From: Anthopleura xanthogrammica
Lineage: Eukaryota; Cnidaria; Anthozoa; Actiniaria; Actiniidae
Assembly: GCA_964019055.1 (NCBI GenBank)
Contig: OZ025220.1
Span: forward strand, 186,001-250,000
Reading direction: 5' to 3'
Length of the DNA stretch: 64,000 nucleotides
The position numbers and the translations under genes are program-made. Shown here piece after piece: positions 11,901 to 21,409 of this stretch; the stretch's first letter is position 1; each line of letters opens with the position of its first letter. The notes below the pieces were generated by a model. That model had not been told where the DNA came from. It made no database searches and was given only the letters and a program-made list of their open reading frames with translations.

Positions 11901-14900
11901 TACTACAAAACCTTCGCATTGATAAAGTTTGACAACCGATTTCCATGTCGGTCATAATGACACTAAAATCACTTATGATTTCTCTTTCCTTTTCAGATTC
12001 GATTTGAAGGTACACGTGGGTCTTCTTGGCAGGGAGATATCGCCATTGATGATATTTCAGTCGCTAAATGCAGTGGAGGTAATCATATTCAACAGAAACT
12101 ATTTTACATTATGGGGTTTCACTTGACGTCATTTCCTGTCTCGTGCGGAATGTTCATCAGCTGAATCACAAGTTTTTAATAGAATTCTTTCTGGCTGACA
12201 GCACATGGTGGTCAGTGTTTGACCACCATTTGGAGCAGATAATGAGATTCGAAGTCTTTTATCAACTGAAACTAGCAATAGCATGACTTGGAAGCTTGCT
12301 TTTTAACCTTGTTCTTGTCCTTGTCCTTGTTAGATAGAGAGTGAATAGATAGCTTTATCATTTACCCTAAATCGCAGTTACAACTGAATCCTTGTCCTTG
12401 TCCTTGTCCTTGTCCTTGTCCTTGTCCTTGTCCTTGTCCTTGTCCTTGTCCTTGTCCTTGTCCTTGTCCTTGTCCTTGTCCTTGTCCTTGTCCTTGTCCT
12501 TGTCCTTGTCCTTGTCCTTGTCCTTGTCCTTCTTCAGTTAATGATCATGATCTTACTTTATATTGCCTTCTTTTCTAACTATATAACTGACTGGCGCATT
12601 AATTATTACTAGGAATTCTACCACCAAAACCAACTCTACCACCAACAACTCCTCCTCGTCCAAGTAAGCATCTCGCGATTTCTTTCTTTTTTTTTTTCAC
12701 AAACAGGTTGTTTTAGGGTTCTATCTGTAATTTCTGATATTTCTGATATTTCTTATAGAGCTCAACTGCAACTTCGATGCCAATATGTGCGGGTTTAGCC
12801 AACGCAGTGGAGATAAATTTGATTGGTCCAGAAGATCTAGTAGCACGCCATCCTCAGGCACAGGTCCAAGTGGTGACCATACTTCAGGAAAGGGTAAAGG
12901 AAGTTTGAACGAAATGCTTCAGGATTTGATCCATTACTTAGCCGTGCCCTGACTTACATTACCCCAGAGGTTGTTTCAGGGTTGACTTCTATCTGTGAGT
13001 TAGCCGTGCCCTGACTTAGATCAGCCCAGACATTGTTTCAGGGTTCAATCTGTGAGTTAGCCATGCCCTGACTTAGATCAGCCCAGAGGGTGTTTCAGGG
13101 TTCTATCTGTGAGTTAGCCATGCCCTGACTTAGATCAGCCCAGGGGTTGTTTCAGGGTTCCATTTTGTTCTGTGAAGCCAAAAACCTTTCAGATATCGAG
13201 TCCTTGAAATAAATTAATTTTGAAATAAAACGTCTTAGGTTTCTACATGTACATCGAGACATCTTCTCCAAGAGTCCAGGGTGATAACGCTTTCCTAGAC
13301 AGATCAGTGACTCTCACTGGTAATGACTGCCTCAAGTTCTTCTATCAGATGCTTGGAGGTTCGGTTGGTACTCTGAACGTGTATGTTGGCAACGCCAAGG
13401 TGTTTACCAAGTCTGGTAGTCAAGGACAACCATGGAAGGCTGCTGAAGTGCGCTTAAGTCAACGTGGATCACAGAGGGTAAATAAAACATTTAAGTATTA
13501 AAGGCCCTATTATATTGTGCAATTTCCTCAGTAACTTGACTCGCAACGACATTACAACACAAGTTGACGGAGATTTGCATAGTCTAACGGGGGTTGTCTC
13601 GCATTTTTTTGTAAAACTCAGTCCAACTTTTCGCAACGGATTGCAGCAACTGGCAACGCCATTGCACATTGTATCACCCCTACAGGAACTTGTCTCGCAA
13701 TTTTAAGGCATATTTTTCGAGGCGCTGCAAGATGTTGAGATCACGTTGCAGTGTGACACCTCACTTCGCCAACATGCAAAGCTGCCTTTTCAAGCATTGC
13801 AAGACAAGTTGCTGAGAATATTGCACAGTGTAGAAGGGTCTTAAGAAATTGGTTTGTCATCATAACTGCTGGGTTTGATTTCACTTCATGACATTTACTG
13901 TCTCCTTCGTAGGCAGGAGGTTTTCAATAGAATTCTAATCCATATCTCTTTTGCATACATGATAGTTATCATTTGAAGGTGTCCGTGGAAGGTCATGGCA
14001 GGGTGATATTGCTATTGATGATGTCTCAATCAATGCTTGTGGTTCAGGTACGGTTAAGTGTGGGCAGTCAAACCATGAACACTTCAAGATTTTTTTTGGA
14101 CATTTTCTCATAACTATTCAATCAGTACTTTCCTTAGACACAAAAGAACCAAACGTCATCCAATCACAACAAACAACGGGACATCTTTAGAAGTTTTATC
14201 TTAAACTTTCTCATGTCAACTTATGTACTGCTAAATCACATATTATGCCATGTCTTTTGTTGTGATTGGATGGAGACTAAAAAATATTTGATCCCTTTTT
14301 CTACGGAGAGCACTGATTGGATAGTTAATATGAAAAAATGTCAAAAAGCCCTCGAAGTGTTCATGGTTTGAGTGTCCGTACTGTAATAACTTATCCTTTA
14401 TTCTTATTATATTCAACTCCAAGGGGGGAGGGGGGGTGACTAGTGCTAGCTAGCCATTTAATTCACCCCCTGGATCTGCCCTTGACTTATTGTCTTGTTT
14501 TTCTAAGAACATACAAATTGTTTTCCAGGAACACCACCTCCACCTCAGACACCCCCTCCTGCAACAGGGTCACCAGGTATTTATAGCAAAAACTTCTTGT
14601 TTTTACAGCCGACATCTTGGTTTTATTCAGCGTTCAACCAACATGTTTAAATCAAACATTTTGCTGGGTGTAATGTTTTCCTATTAGACAACGTGTCATT
14701 CCCTAGGGTATCATTTCTTTGTTTAACGGTTGAGCATGAGAAGACACATGAATATAGATACAACTCAAACTAGGAATCTTATTCTCAAGACCACGTGTCA
14801 TTCCCTAGAGTATCATTTCTTTGTTTAACGGTTGAGCATGAGAAGACACATGAATATAGATACAACTCAAACAAAGAATCTTATTCTCAAGACCACGTGT

Positions 14901-17005
14901 CATTCCCTAGAGTATCATTTCTTTGTTTAACGGTTGAGCATGAGAAGACACATGAATATGGATACAACTCAAACAAAGAATCTTATTCTCAAGATATTGA
15001 CACGTGGTCTGAAATGGGAAAACATTACACCCAATGTAAAGATATATAATGAAAATAAGAATAGCTAATAGTAACAGCTATTCAAAGACACCATTAGAAG
15101 TCCGTGAGAATGGTATTATTCAACTTGCACATTCTTTACGTTACAGTTGACTTTTGCAAATTATTAACAACAGCAAACTGTAATGTAAAGAATGTGCAAG
15201 TTGAATAATACCAATACAAAATGTGCATCAAAGCTCGCAAAGCATTCTGGGAGACTAGCGGTCCTGCAAAAATGAAACAGGGAAATCAAAGGAACTATCA
15301 GAAAAAAATTACTCTGTTATTATTGTCTGTTAAAGTTCTTAAATTTCCATAGAAATCTTGAAGGAAAAATTGTCACATGATGTTTTAGAGGAGCCAAGAA
15401 AGCGCAAGGACTCAGTTTCCCATCATGCTTTGCTCTTGGAATTTGAGCTTATGCTTGGTTATTCTACGGACTTTTAATGGTGTCTTTGAATATCTGACTT
15501 ATAAACGAGGCTTACCCTATACAAATTATTCTGTGCACTTAGAGAAGTATCAAATAAATTTACTGGATAACTATTTTAGGTTCATGCGGTACACGTCCAC
15601 ACACAAGAATCGTAGGAGGCACGGCCGCTAAACATGGCGATTGGCCTTGGCAGGTTCAGTTAAGAACAACATCCGGGTTCCCATACTGTGGGGGATCTCT
15701 GATCCATCCTCAATGGATTCTAACCGCTACTCACTGTGTCAGTGGTAAATCTGCAAGCTCTATCGTCATCAGGTAATATTCGAGAATATGTGACCCCTAA
15801 ATGTTACATTCGCCCCGTTTATCAAACACATGTGTGTTGACAAAGAAATCAATGCACAGTAGAATTCTCTTTCTTATTTGCTGGCACTTTTTAATACTGA
15901 CCTTTCTACACCTTTTGGATACGCGAAACGAAGAGAAAAGTTATCGTGAGGGGTCTGTATATGCAAATGTGTCACTCACTCGCTCACTAAGATATCAGCA
16001 GATTGATAATATTTAAATCATTATCAATCGCCTTACTTACTTCATCTGCTTACGAACGTTAGATGCTTATAAACGTTACACGAAACTTAGTTTCGGACGC
16101 TTGAGTTCTTAGCTTACTGCGATCAAATTCAGTTTCTCTATTTTACTCTTTTACACCTTTGTTTCTTTCTATTTCCCCAATTCATAAATAATTTTGTCGA
16201 AATGATCCTTGATTTCAATCCGTTTATTCTTTCGGTATGGTATTTATCAGGCTTGGAGCTCACAGACGTGTCAACACTGTTGGTACAGAACAAGACATCA
16301 AGGTTTCCAAGGTCATCACTCATCCTAGTTACCACAAACCAAAGAGATATTCTCACGACATTGCCTTGTTGAAGCTGGAGAAACCTGCACTACTCAACCG
16401 GTCAGTTATTATGGGTAGCAATCCTTGAGACCTGGGTATACTATTTATGGTACATACAGTATTTTCATTGGTAGTTTTTACTCGATCCGCAGTATCCTGT
16501 ACTGACTAAGCCCGCGGAGTATTAGGAAAAGTAGGAGTCTCAAATTGCAATATAAAACAGACTAAAATATAACAGGTTATAAGACTGAGTTCTTGGTAAT
16601 TTCTCTTGCAGAAACGTAAACTTGGTTTGCCTTCCCGAGACTGACCCGGCTCCAACTGACGGCAAGCACTGCTGGATCACAGGATGGGGACGTCTTTCAT
16701 CAGGAGGAGCAACACCAGACTACCTTCAACAAGTGTCTGTCCCTATCGCTAGCCGTGCTCGTTGTGATAAGGCATATCCAAATAAGATCCATGATTCTAT
16801 GATCTGTGCTGGTGTTGACCAGGGTGGTATTGATTCATGTCAAGGAGACTCTGGTGGACCAATGGTCTGTGAAAATGGAGGCCGTTTCTACATTCATGGA
16901 GCCACTAGCTGGGGTTATGGCTGCGCGTCTGCTGGTAAATTTGGTGTCTATGCCAAGGTCAAGTACCTCCTTCCTTGGATAAAAGGAGAAATGGCCAAGA
17001 ACTGA
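5937..17005 (+). CDS. two-protease fusion: astacin, MAM, MAM, trypsin (839 aa, secreted)
   Basis: I join 19 exons: 5937-5994, 6529-6684, 7984-8107, 8625-8716, 9067-9150, 9845-9984, 10211-10286, 10386-10427, 10502-10636, 10993-11231, 11997-12078, 12613-12663, 12759-12893, 13239-13477, 13966-14047, 14529-14576, 15580-15772, 16251-16400, 16612-17005. They total 2520 nt with every phase consistent. Order: signal peptide (1-17); propeptide with the astacin FxGD aspartate switch (F30-D33); astacin domain with [12 protein letters not shown] (141-152) and Met-turn SVMHY (195-199); Pro/Thr linker; MAM1 (258-409); linker; MAM2 (427-578); linker; trypsin with activation site R604/IVGG, triad H646, D695, S789 and S1 Asp783 (cleavage after Lys/Arg). 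Both active sites look intact. Linker and MAM modules are bounded by phase-1 introns, fitting exon shuffling. An extracellular digestive or gland-cell role is inference. Exon 6's acceptor is the weakest call; alternative transcripts splitting the gene cannot be excluded. Confidence 0.88.
6695..6801. repeat. palindromic repeat in intron 2 of the fusion protease gene
   Basis: GTTTTGTAATATATACAATA at the left is matched in inverse by the right end (6780-6801), with inner arms GTGTTGTATC and GATACAACAC. It starts about ten bases after the exon-2 donor. Confidence 0.7.
7093..7698. mobile_element. 606-bp element with GTGACTGA termini
   Basis: The ends read GTGACTGACTATT and AATAATCAGTCAC. A diverged inverse copy lies at 38301-38825 and shares blocks such as GCAAAACTTTAGAGTTTTGC in modified form. 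No coding capacity was recognised; a poly(A)-rich stretch (7247-7295) interrupts it. Confidence 0.6.
8212..8450 (+). mobile_element. tRNA-derived SINE copy
   Basis: The tRNA-like head has GGGTGGCGTAGTG (box A region) and GATTCGATTCC (box B region). The body follows (TTGAGGGTTTTTCTTCG) and then one 3'-tail unit (CCCTGACTTAGATCAGC). It lies in intron 3 of the fusion protease gene. Confidence 0.75.
9355..9800. repeat. intronic tandem repeat, about 4-5 units of about 105-110 bp
   Basis: Units contain AGAAAATACATGTGTCTCGT, GGGATATTCTATGGTATACC and TATACTGGGCTCGTGTGC. The array fills most of intron 5 and ends about 45 bases before exon 6. Confidence 0.9.
10835..10890 (-). mobile_element. SINE head fragment
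   Basis: On the minus strand, GTGGCGTAGCGGTAGTGCAC matches the tRNA-like head of the SINE family. Only the head remains. Confidence 0.5.
11488..11592. mobile_element. short foldback MITE (CACGTGAC family)
   Basis: Arms read GACCCCTTGCACGTGACATC and the inverse-like GACGTGCTGCAAGGGATCT, with TTGTTTTGTCCTCTAAATTG between. The family is frequent in LMAN1 introns (40.3-45.7 kb). A poly(A) run at 11425-11452 precedes it. Confidence 0.7.
11725..11942. repeat. tandem duplication of a 118-bp unit
   Basis: Two copies share TTGGGCTTGATGAGCAACAT and AACCTTCGCATTGATAAAGT nearly perfectly. They lie in intron 10 of the fusion protease gene. Confidence 0.85.
12112..12285. mobile_element. MITE with CACTTGACGTCATTTCCTGT end
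   Basis: The sequence runs from GGGTTTCACTTGACGTCATT through GACCACCATTTGGAGCAGAT. Inverse copies occur at 27948-28103 and 31104-31272, and a related unit is tandemly amplified at 24984-25370. Confidence 0.75.
12391..12531. repeat. (CCTTGT)n hexanucleotide array in intron 11
   Basis: About 23 hexamer units, with a few stray units at 12310-12330. The intron follows the MAM1 terminal exon. The paralogous gene at 29753-34828 has the same hexamer on the sense strand in its matching intron. Confidence 0.95.
12940..13165. repeat. SINE-tail minisatellite, about 4 units, in intron 13
   Basis: Units contain GCCCTGACTTAGATCAGCCC and GTTGTTTCAGGGTTC. It begins about 50 bases after the exon-13 donor. 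Confidence 0.85.
13501..13845. mobile_element. 345-bp MITE in intron 14
   Basis: Inverted ends AAGGCCCTATTATATTGTGC and CACAGTGTAGAAGGGTCTT bound an interior rich in GCAAC/GTTGC motifs. No ORF was recognised. Confidence 0.65.
14062..14378. mobile_element. MITE with ACCATGAACACTTC termini in intron 15
   Basis: The inverted ends read CAAACCATGAACACTTCAAG and CGAAGTGTTCATGGTTTGAG. Sub-terminal motifs CCAATCACAACAAAC and TTGTTGTGATTGGATG also pair. A second copy is at 36062-36352. Confidence 0.75.
14691..15007. repeat. CACGTG repeat, three tandem cores, intron 16
   Basis: Three cores of about 100 bases with GAGTATCATTTCTTTGTTTA end in a GTCTGAAATGGGAAAACATT arm at about 15007-15030. Confidence 0.85.
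15066..15500. mobile_element. nested palindromes in intron 16
   Basis: Outer ends ATTCAAAGACACCATTAGAA and TTTTAATGGTGTCTTTGAAT pair. Inside, GGTATTATTCAACTTGCACA (about 15112) pairs with its inverse (to about 15213). This looks like one short element inserted near the end of another. Confidence 0.65.
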
Positions 17006-17030
17006 AACCTTTGGGTGTAATTATCAAAAT

Positions 17031-17036
17031 ATTAAA
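17031..17036 (+). terminator. ATTAAA poly(A) signal of the fusion protease gene
   Basis: ATTAAA, the common variant signal, lies 26 bases after the stop codon. No AATAAA is closer. Confidence 0.55.
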
Positions 17037-17178
17037 CTCATATCTATCAAACTATTTTTTGTTTCTTGTCATATTATTTGATGGTCCTGGCAACAACGAT
17101 GTGCGACTTTAGATGTAAATAGTTAAAAATCGTCTATCATGAGGCTATACACTTTCAAGTGATGGGAGAAATGACATT

Positions 17179-18570
17179 CGAAAAGAGGGATTAATAAGGT
17201 AAAAAAAAGGAACGAAAAAAGGGATTAATAAGGAACAAAAAAAGGAACGAAAAGAGGGATTAATAAGGAACAAAAAAAGGAACGAAAAGAGGGATTAATA
17301 AGGAACAAAAAAAGGAACGAAAAGAGGGATTAATAAGGAACAAAAAAAGAAACGAAAAGAGGGATTAATAAGAAACAAAAAAAGGAACGAAAAGAGGGAT
17401 TAATAAGAAACAAAAAAAAGAACGAAAAGAGGGATTAATAAGAAACAAAAAAAAGAACGAAAAGAGGGATTAATAAGAAACAAAAAAAAGAACGAAAAGA
17501 GGGATTAATAAGGAACAAAAAAAGGAACGAAAAGAGGGATTAATAAGGAACAAAAAAAAGAACGAAAAGAGGGATTAATAAGGAACAAAAAAAGGAACGA
17601 AAAGAGAGATTAATAAGGAACAAAAAAAAGAACGAAAAGAGGGATTAATAAGGAACAAAAAAAGGAACGAAAAGAGGGATTAATAAGGAACAAAAAAAGA
17701 ACGAAAAGAGGGATTAATAAGGAACAAAAAAAGGAACGAAAAGAGGGATTAATAAGGAACAAAATAAGGAACAAAAAAAGGAACGAAAAGAGGGATTAAT
17801 AAGGAACAAAAAAAAGAACGAAAAGAGGGATTAATAAGGAACAAAAAAAGGAACGAAAAGAGGGATTAATAAGGAACAAAAAAAAGAACGAAAAGAGGGA
17901 TTAATAAGGAACAAAAAAAGGAACGAAAAGAGGGATTAATAAGAAACAAAAAAAAGAACGAAAAGAGGGATTAATAAGAAACAAAAAAAAGAACGAAAAG
18001 AGGGATTAATAAGAAACAAAAAAAAGAACGAAAAGAGGGATTAATAAGGAACAAAAAAAGGAACGAAAAGAGGGATTAATAAGGAACAAAAAAAAGAACG
18101 AAAAGAGGGATTAATAAGGAACAAAAAAAGGAACGAAAAGAGAGATTAATAAGGAACAAAAAAAAGAACGAAAAGAGGGATTAATAAGGAACAAAAAAAG
18201 GAACGAAAAGAGGGATTAATAAGAAACAAAAAAAAGAACGAAAAGAGGGATTAATAAGGAACAAAAAAAGGAACGAAAAGAGGGATTAATAAGGAACAAA
18301 ATAAGGAACAAAAAAAGGAACGAAAAGAGGGATTAATAAGGAACAAAAAAAAGAACGAAAAGAGGGATTAATAAGAAACAAAAAAAGGAACGAAAAGAGG
18401 GATTAATAAGGAACAAAAAAAAGAACGAAAAGAGGGATTAATAAGGAACAAAAAAAGGAACGAAAAGAGGGATTAATAAGGAACAAAAAAAGGAACGAAA
18501 AGAGGGATTAATAAGGAACAAAAAAAGAACGAAAAAAGGGATTAATAAGGAACAAAAAAAGATATTAAAA
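17179..18570. repeat. satellite array, units of about 35-36 bp, about 39 units
   Basis: The unit contains AACGAAAAGAGGGATTAATA and AGGAACAAAAAAAGG. Single-base variants recur at intervals, suggesting higher-order duplication. The array starts about 140 bases after the poly(A) signal of the fusion protease gene. Confidence 0.95.
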
Positions 18571-18577
18571 AGGAACG

Positions 18578-18712
18578 AAAAAATTGTTTTTTTTAGTACC
18601 TTTTTAATTTATTTTTGGTTTCTTTTTTCATTTTGTTTTTAATCACTTTTTTCCTTCCTTTTTAATCCTTTTTTTCTTTTTTAAATCCCTTTTTCGTTTT
18701 GTTTTTTGTTCA
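18578..18712. repeat. degenerate inverted arm of the satellite
   Basis: T-rich sequence with TTTTTAATCCTTTTTTTC and TTAAATCCCTTTTTCG resembles the reverse complement of the satellite next to it. The transcribed pair could form a long imperfect hairpin. Confidence 0.5.
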
Positions 18713-19480
18713 AGGAAAAAAAAGATGACAAACAAATATTGATATGTTTAAATTTAATTTTATATCCTGGTGAACACTGATTTCTTTGCGAAAAACTTTA
18801 ACTTTGCACAAACAAATTTACAATTTACATAACTGTTTACGAACATCGACGTCAGGAATCTTTTCTCATTCAATTTTCCCAATCACAAAACAAAAGATCT
18901 CTTTGTTTTAGCAGCCACTAGAACCCAGTCTGATCGATCTTCTCATAAGCCGAACCTTATCACATCAAAGCCAGCTGAGTTGATCGCCTTCCCCGAAAGG
19001 AATTATGGGTCACTATTTTTGGTTAGCATTTTTCGAGCATTTTCCGAGTATACAATGTAGACTTTTCTTGTTGATTGAAATATAATTCCGCCATGAGTTC
19101 GACTAGCGTTTACGATTAATTTAAAGAAAGAAAAACTCGTATTTCATAAATTCTCTTGGCAGACTAAAGGGAAATGCTAATCAAAATACGATGTCGAATC
19201 CTCTATTCTGATTGGTTTTCCTTGAATTTGTTCTGATGGTCAACTCAGCTGAAGAAGACCGCATTATTATCCATTGTTTTCAATGCGTTAGGCTCATGTG
19301 AAGTCCGACATTTGAACTGGTCCTTAAAGATGATTTTGTAGATAAGCTTTTTTTCTTCTTGCAAGGTACAGCTATTCCAATAAATAAAAATAAAAATAAA
19401 TAAAATAAATAAATGAGAATTAACAGTGGAATCCACAGTGTGGCTCTTCCTCCACTGCATTCCAATTAGAATTTAGAAGT
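18713..19480. other. intergenic sequence without recognised features
   Basis: No gene, clear repeat or regulatory block was recognised. Short AT-rich runs occur at about 19380-19415. Confidence 0.45.
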
Positions 19481-19481
19481 T

Positions 19482-19650
19482 GATTTTTGTGGAGGGAGAA
19501 AAATCGGAGAACCCAGAAAAACCCTCGAAGCACAGGAGAGAACCAACAAACAACTCTACTCACATACGACACCGAGCCCAGCGGGGCTCGAACTCGGGTC
19601 GCCTTGGTGAGAGGCAAGCGCTCTCACCGCTACGCCACCCGTGCTTCCCT
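19482..19650 (-). mobile_element. tRNA-derived SINE, head and body
   Basis: On the minus strand: GCACGGGTGGCGTAGCGGTG (head, box A), GAGTTCGAGCCCC (box B), then TTCTCTCCTGTGCTTCGAGG and CTCCCTCCACAAAAATCAAC. This is one of the best-preserved heads in the window. Confidence 0.85.
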
Positions 19651-19749
19651 TTTCCAAGAGAAGTTGAAGGGGTGAACGGCGATTGGTAATCGATGATTGG
19701 TGATTGGTGAGTTAAACGAACCAAAAATATCGAGACCTTGTCAATGGAT

Positions 19750-19776
19750 AATAATAATAATAATAATAATAATAAT
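19750..19776. repeat. (TAA)n microsatellite
   Basis: Nine ATA/TAA units are followed by about 230 bases of AT-rich low-complexity sequence to about 20010. Confidence 0.85.
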
Positions 19777-20240
19777 TTTATTAACGTGTCTAGGTATTTA
19801 GTTTATACAACTAATTGGGGACACTAAAAAAAAAATATAAAAATGAATATATATAAACATAAAATAATAAGTAGTAAAATTAAAAATCTATATCTAATAT
19901 TAAATCTATTTATATCTAAATATTAAATTAAACTAGGTTAAGAATATCTAATAAAATATGTCAATAAATATAGTAAAAGATTGATTAATTGATTAAGAAT
20001 AAATAACTATCGAGTCACGAGCTGCACAATTTGCAACAATTGGTATTGTTTTCTAAAAGCTTGGAAAAATTCCCAAGATGAACAAGCCATACTACTGCCC
20101 ATCTAAGGTATTTGCTGAATGATGCATTGTTTAGGTGTGAATATGAAGAAATTATTACTGAACACAGTTCTTTTGTCGTTCAGTCGCCAAACGCCATTCA
20201 CTGATCGCCTCTTGCCCCTTTTTGAAATAGCTGTTTGTCC

Positions 20241-20533
20241 TTAACCCTTTTGGCGCCATAGGCGACTGTAGTCGACATGTAGGAAGAGCGCCATTGTCGA
20301 CTATAGTCGACAACACGTCACTTCCGATTTAAATATCTTTTCATTCTAAAAATTGCTATTTTTTATCACAGAAGGACTTAGCCGTTAATAACAATCGTTT
20401 TCCGAAAATTTTGTATCTGTGGCTTTGTTTGTTTTTGAGAAATGATTTTTTTTAAAGTTTTACTTTAAAATTCCAAAATATATATGGCGGTGATATGTAA
20501 CATTGAAATAACTTTTGGCGCCGAAAGGGTTAA
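20241..20533. mobile_element. piggyBac-type MITE with TTAA targets
   Basis: The ends are TTAACCCTTTTGGCGCC and GGCGCCGAAAGGGTTAA, a perfect or near-perfect inverted pair with TTAA at both borders. An inner GTCGACTATAGTCGAC palindrome lies at about 20297. The right border is 19 bases from the orphan linker exon. Confidence 0.8.
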
Positions 20534-20552
20534 TATCCTTTGTGATATTTAG

Positions 20553-20717
20553 TGAATCAAGCTCCTACTGTCTCACGGACAACAACAGCAACATCATATG
20601 TTACTGCTACACCGATATCATCCACAAAACCAGTCAGTAGCACGACTCAATCGACTTCACCTCAAATATCCACAACCACTCTACCTCCAACTATTCCCAG
20701 CACTCCCCCACATCCTG
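20553..20717 (+). pseudogene. orphan Thr/Ser/Pro-rich linker exon
   Basis: A 165-base open segment lies between a TTTAG acceptor and a GTACGT donor, phase 1 on both sides. It encodes a mucin-like stretch (NQAPTVSRTTTATS to PTIPSTPPHP). Symmetric phase-1 Pro/Thr linker exons are exactly what joins domains in the protease genes on both sides (for example 14529-14576 and 32160-32246). I found no partner exons within several kb on this strand. It may be the remnant of a third duplicated protease gene, or an exon of an unrecognised gene. Confidence 0.5.
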
Positions 20718-20824
20718 GTACGTATTAATAATTCTTAGATATTACAGCTTTTTGCTGTCAAACCAGCTTTTACACGCCTTGTTTGGTAAAATCAGCCAGC
20801 ATGGCATCGAAATGTGTGGGTTCG

Positions 20825-20950
20825 GGACACACGGGTGGCGTAGCGGCAGCGACCCGGATTCGAGCCCCGCCGGTTCTCTCCTGTGCTTCGAGAAGTTTTC
20901 ATCGGATTCTCTGGTTTTCCTCCTCCCACGAAAACCAACTTCTATATTTT
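20825..20950 (+). mobile_element. SINE copy with shortened head
   Basis: ACACGGGTGGCGTAGCGGC is followed directly by GACCCGGATTCGAGCCCCGC, so the middle of the tRNA-like head is deleted. The body (TTCTCTCCTGTGCTTCGAG) is intact. Confidence 0.75.
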
Positions 20951-21059
20951 ACTGACAGGAATATCAGTGGACGAATTGCTACTTCATACAACTATTTACT
21001 TCATGTAGAATCAATACTGAAAACTGAATGGACTAAATCATCTTCATATGTAAATTGCT

Positions 21060-21217
21060 CAATTCAAATCACGTGATGTTTACGTGGTGTTCCCTGGAGA
21101 ATTGTTCTTTAATTTATCTTTCTGAAATTTATTCGTTCATATTTATGTAGATATGAAACATTACAAAACAAACAATTCTCCAGGGAACATTATTTAAACA
21201 TCACGTGATTTGAATTG
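21060..21217. mobile_element. 158-bp palindromic MITE
   Basis: CAATTCAAATCACGTGATGT at the left is matched by ACATCACGTGATTTGAATTG at the right. Inner arms TCCCTGGAGAATTGTT and AACAATTCTCCAGGGA also pair. Confidence 0.8.
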
Positions 21218-21409
21218 GCCTTAACGTGGCCTTAACGACCACGTAAAATGGCTGTCCTGTCTCTCCACACTTCCTCGCCCTGCACCCTGCATCGGAGGGC
21301 TCTCAGGACGTAAAGAAACTGGCAGTGACCGCACGGCTCAGTGTCTTGTCTCTTCTAACAGACCTGCCCTTTTAAGCGATTGAATTCTGTTAATATCTAT
21401 GCAATGTTA

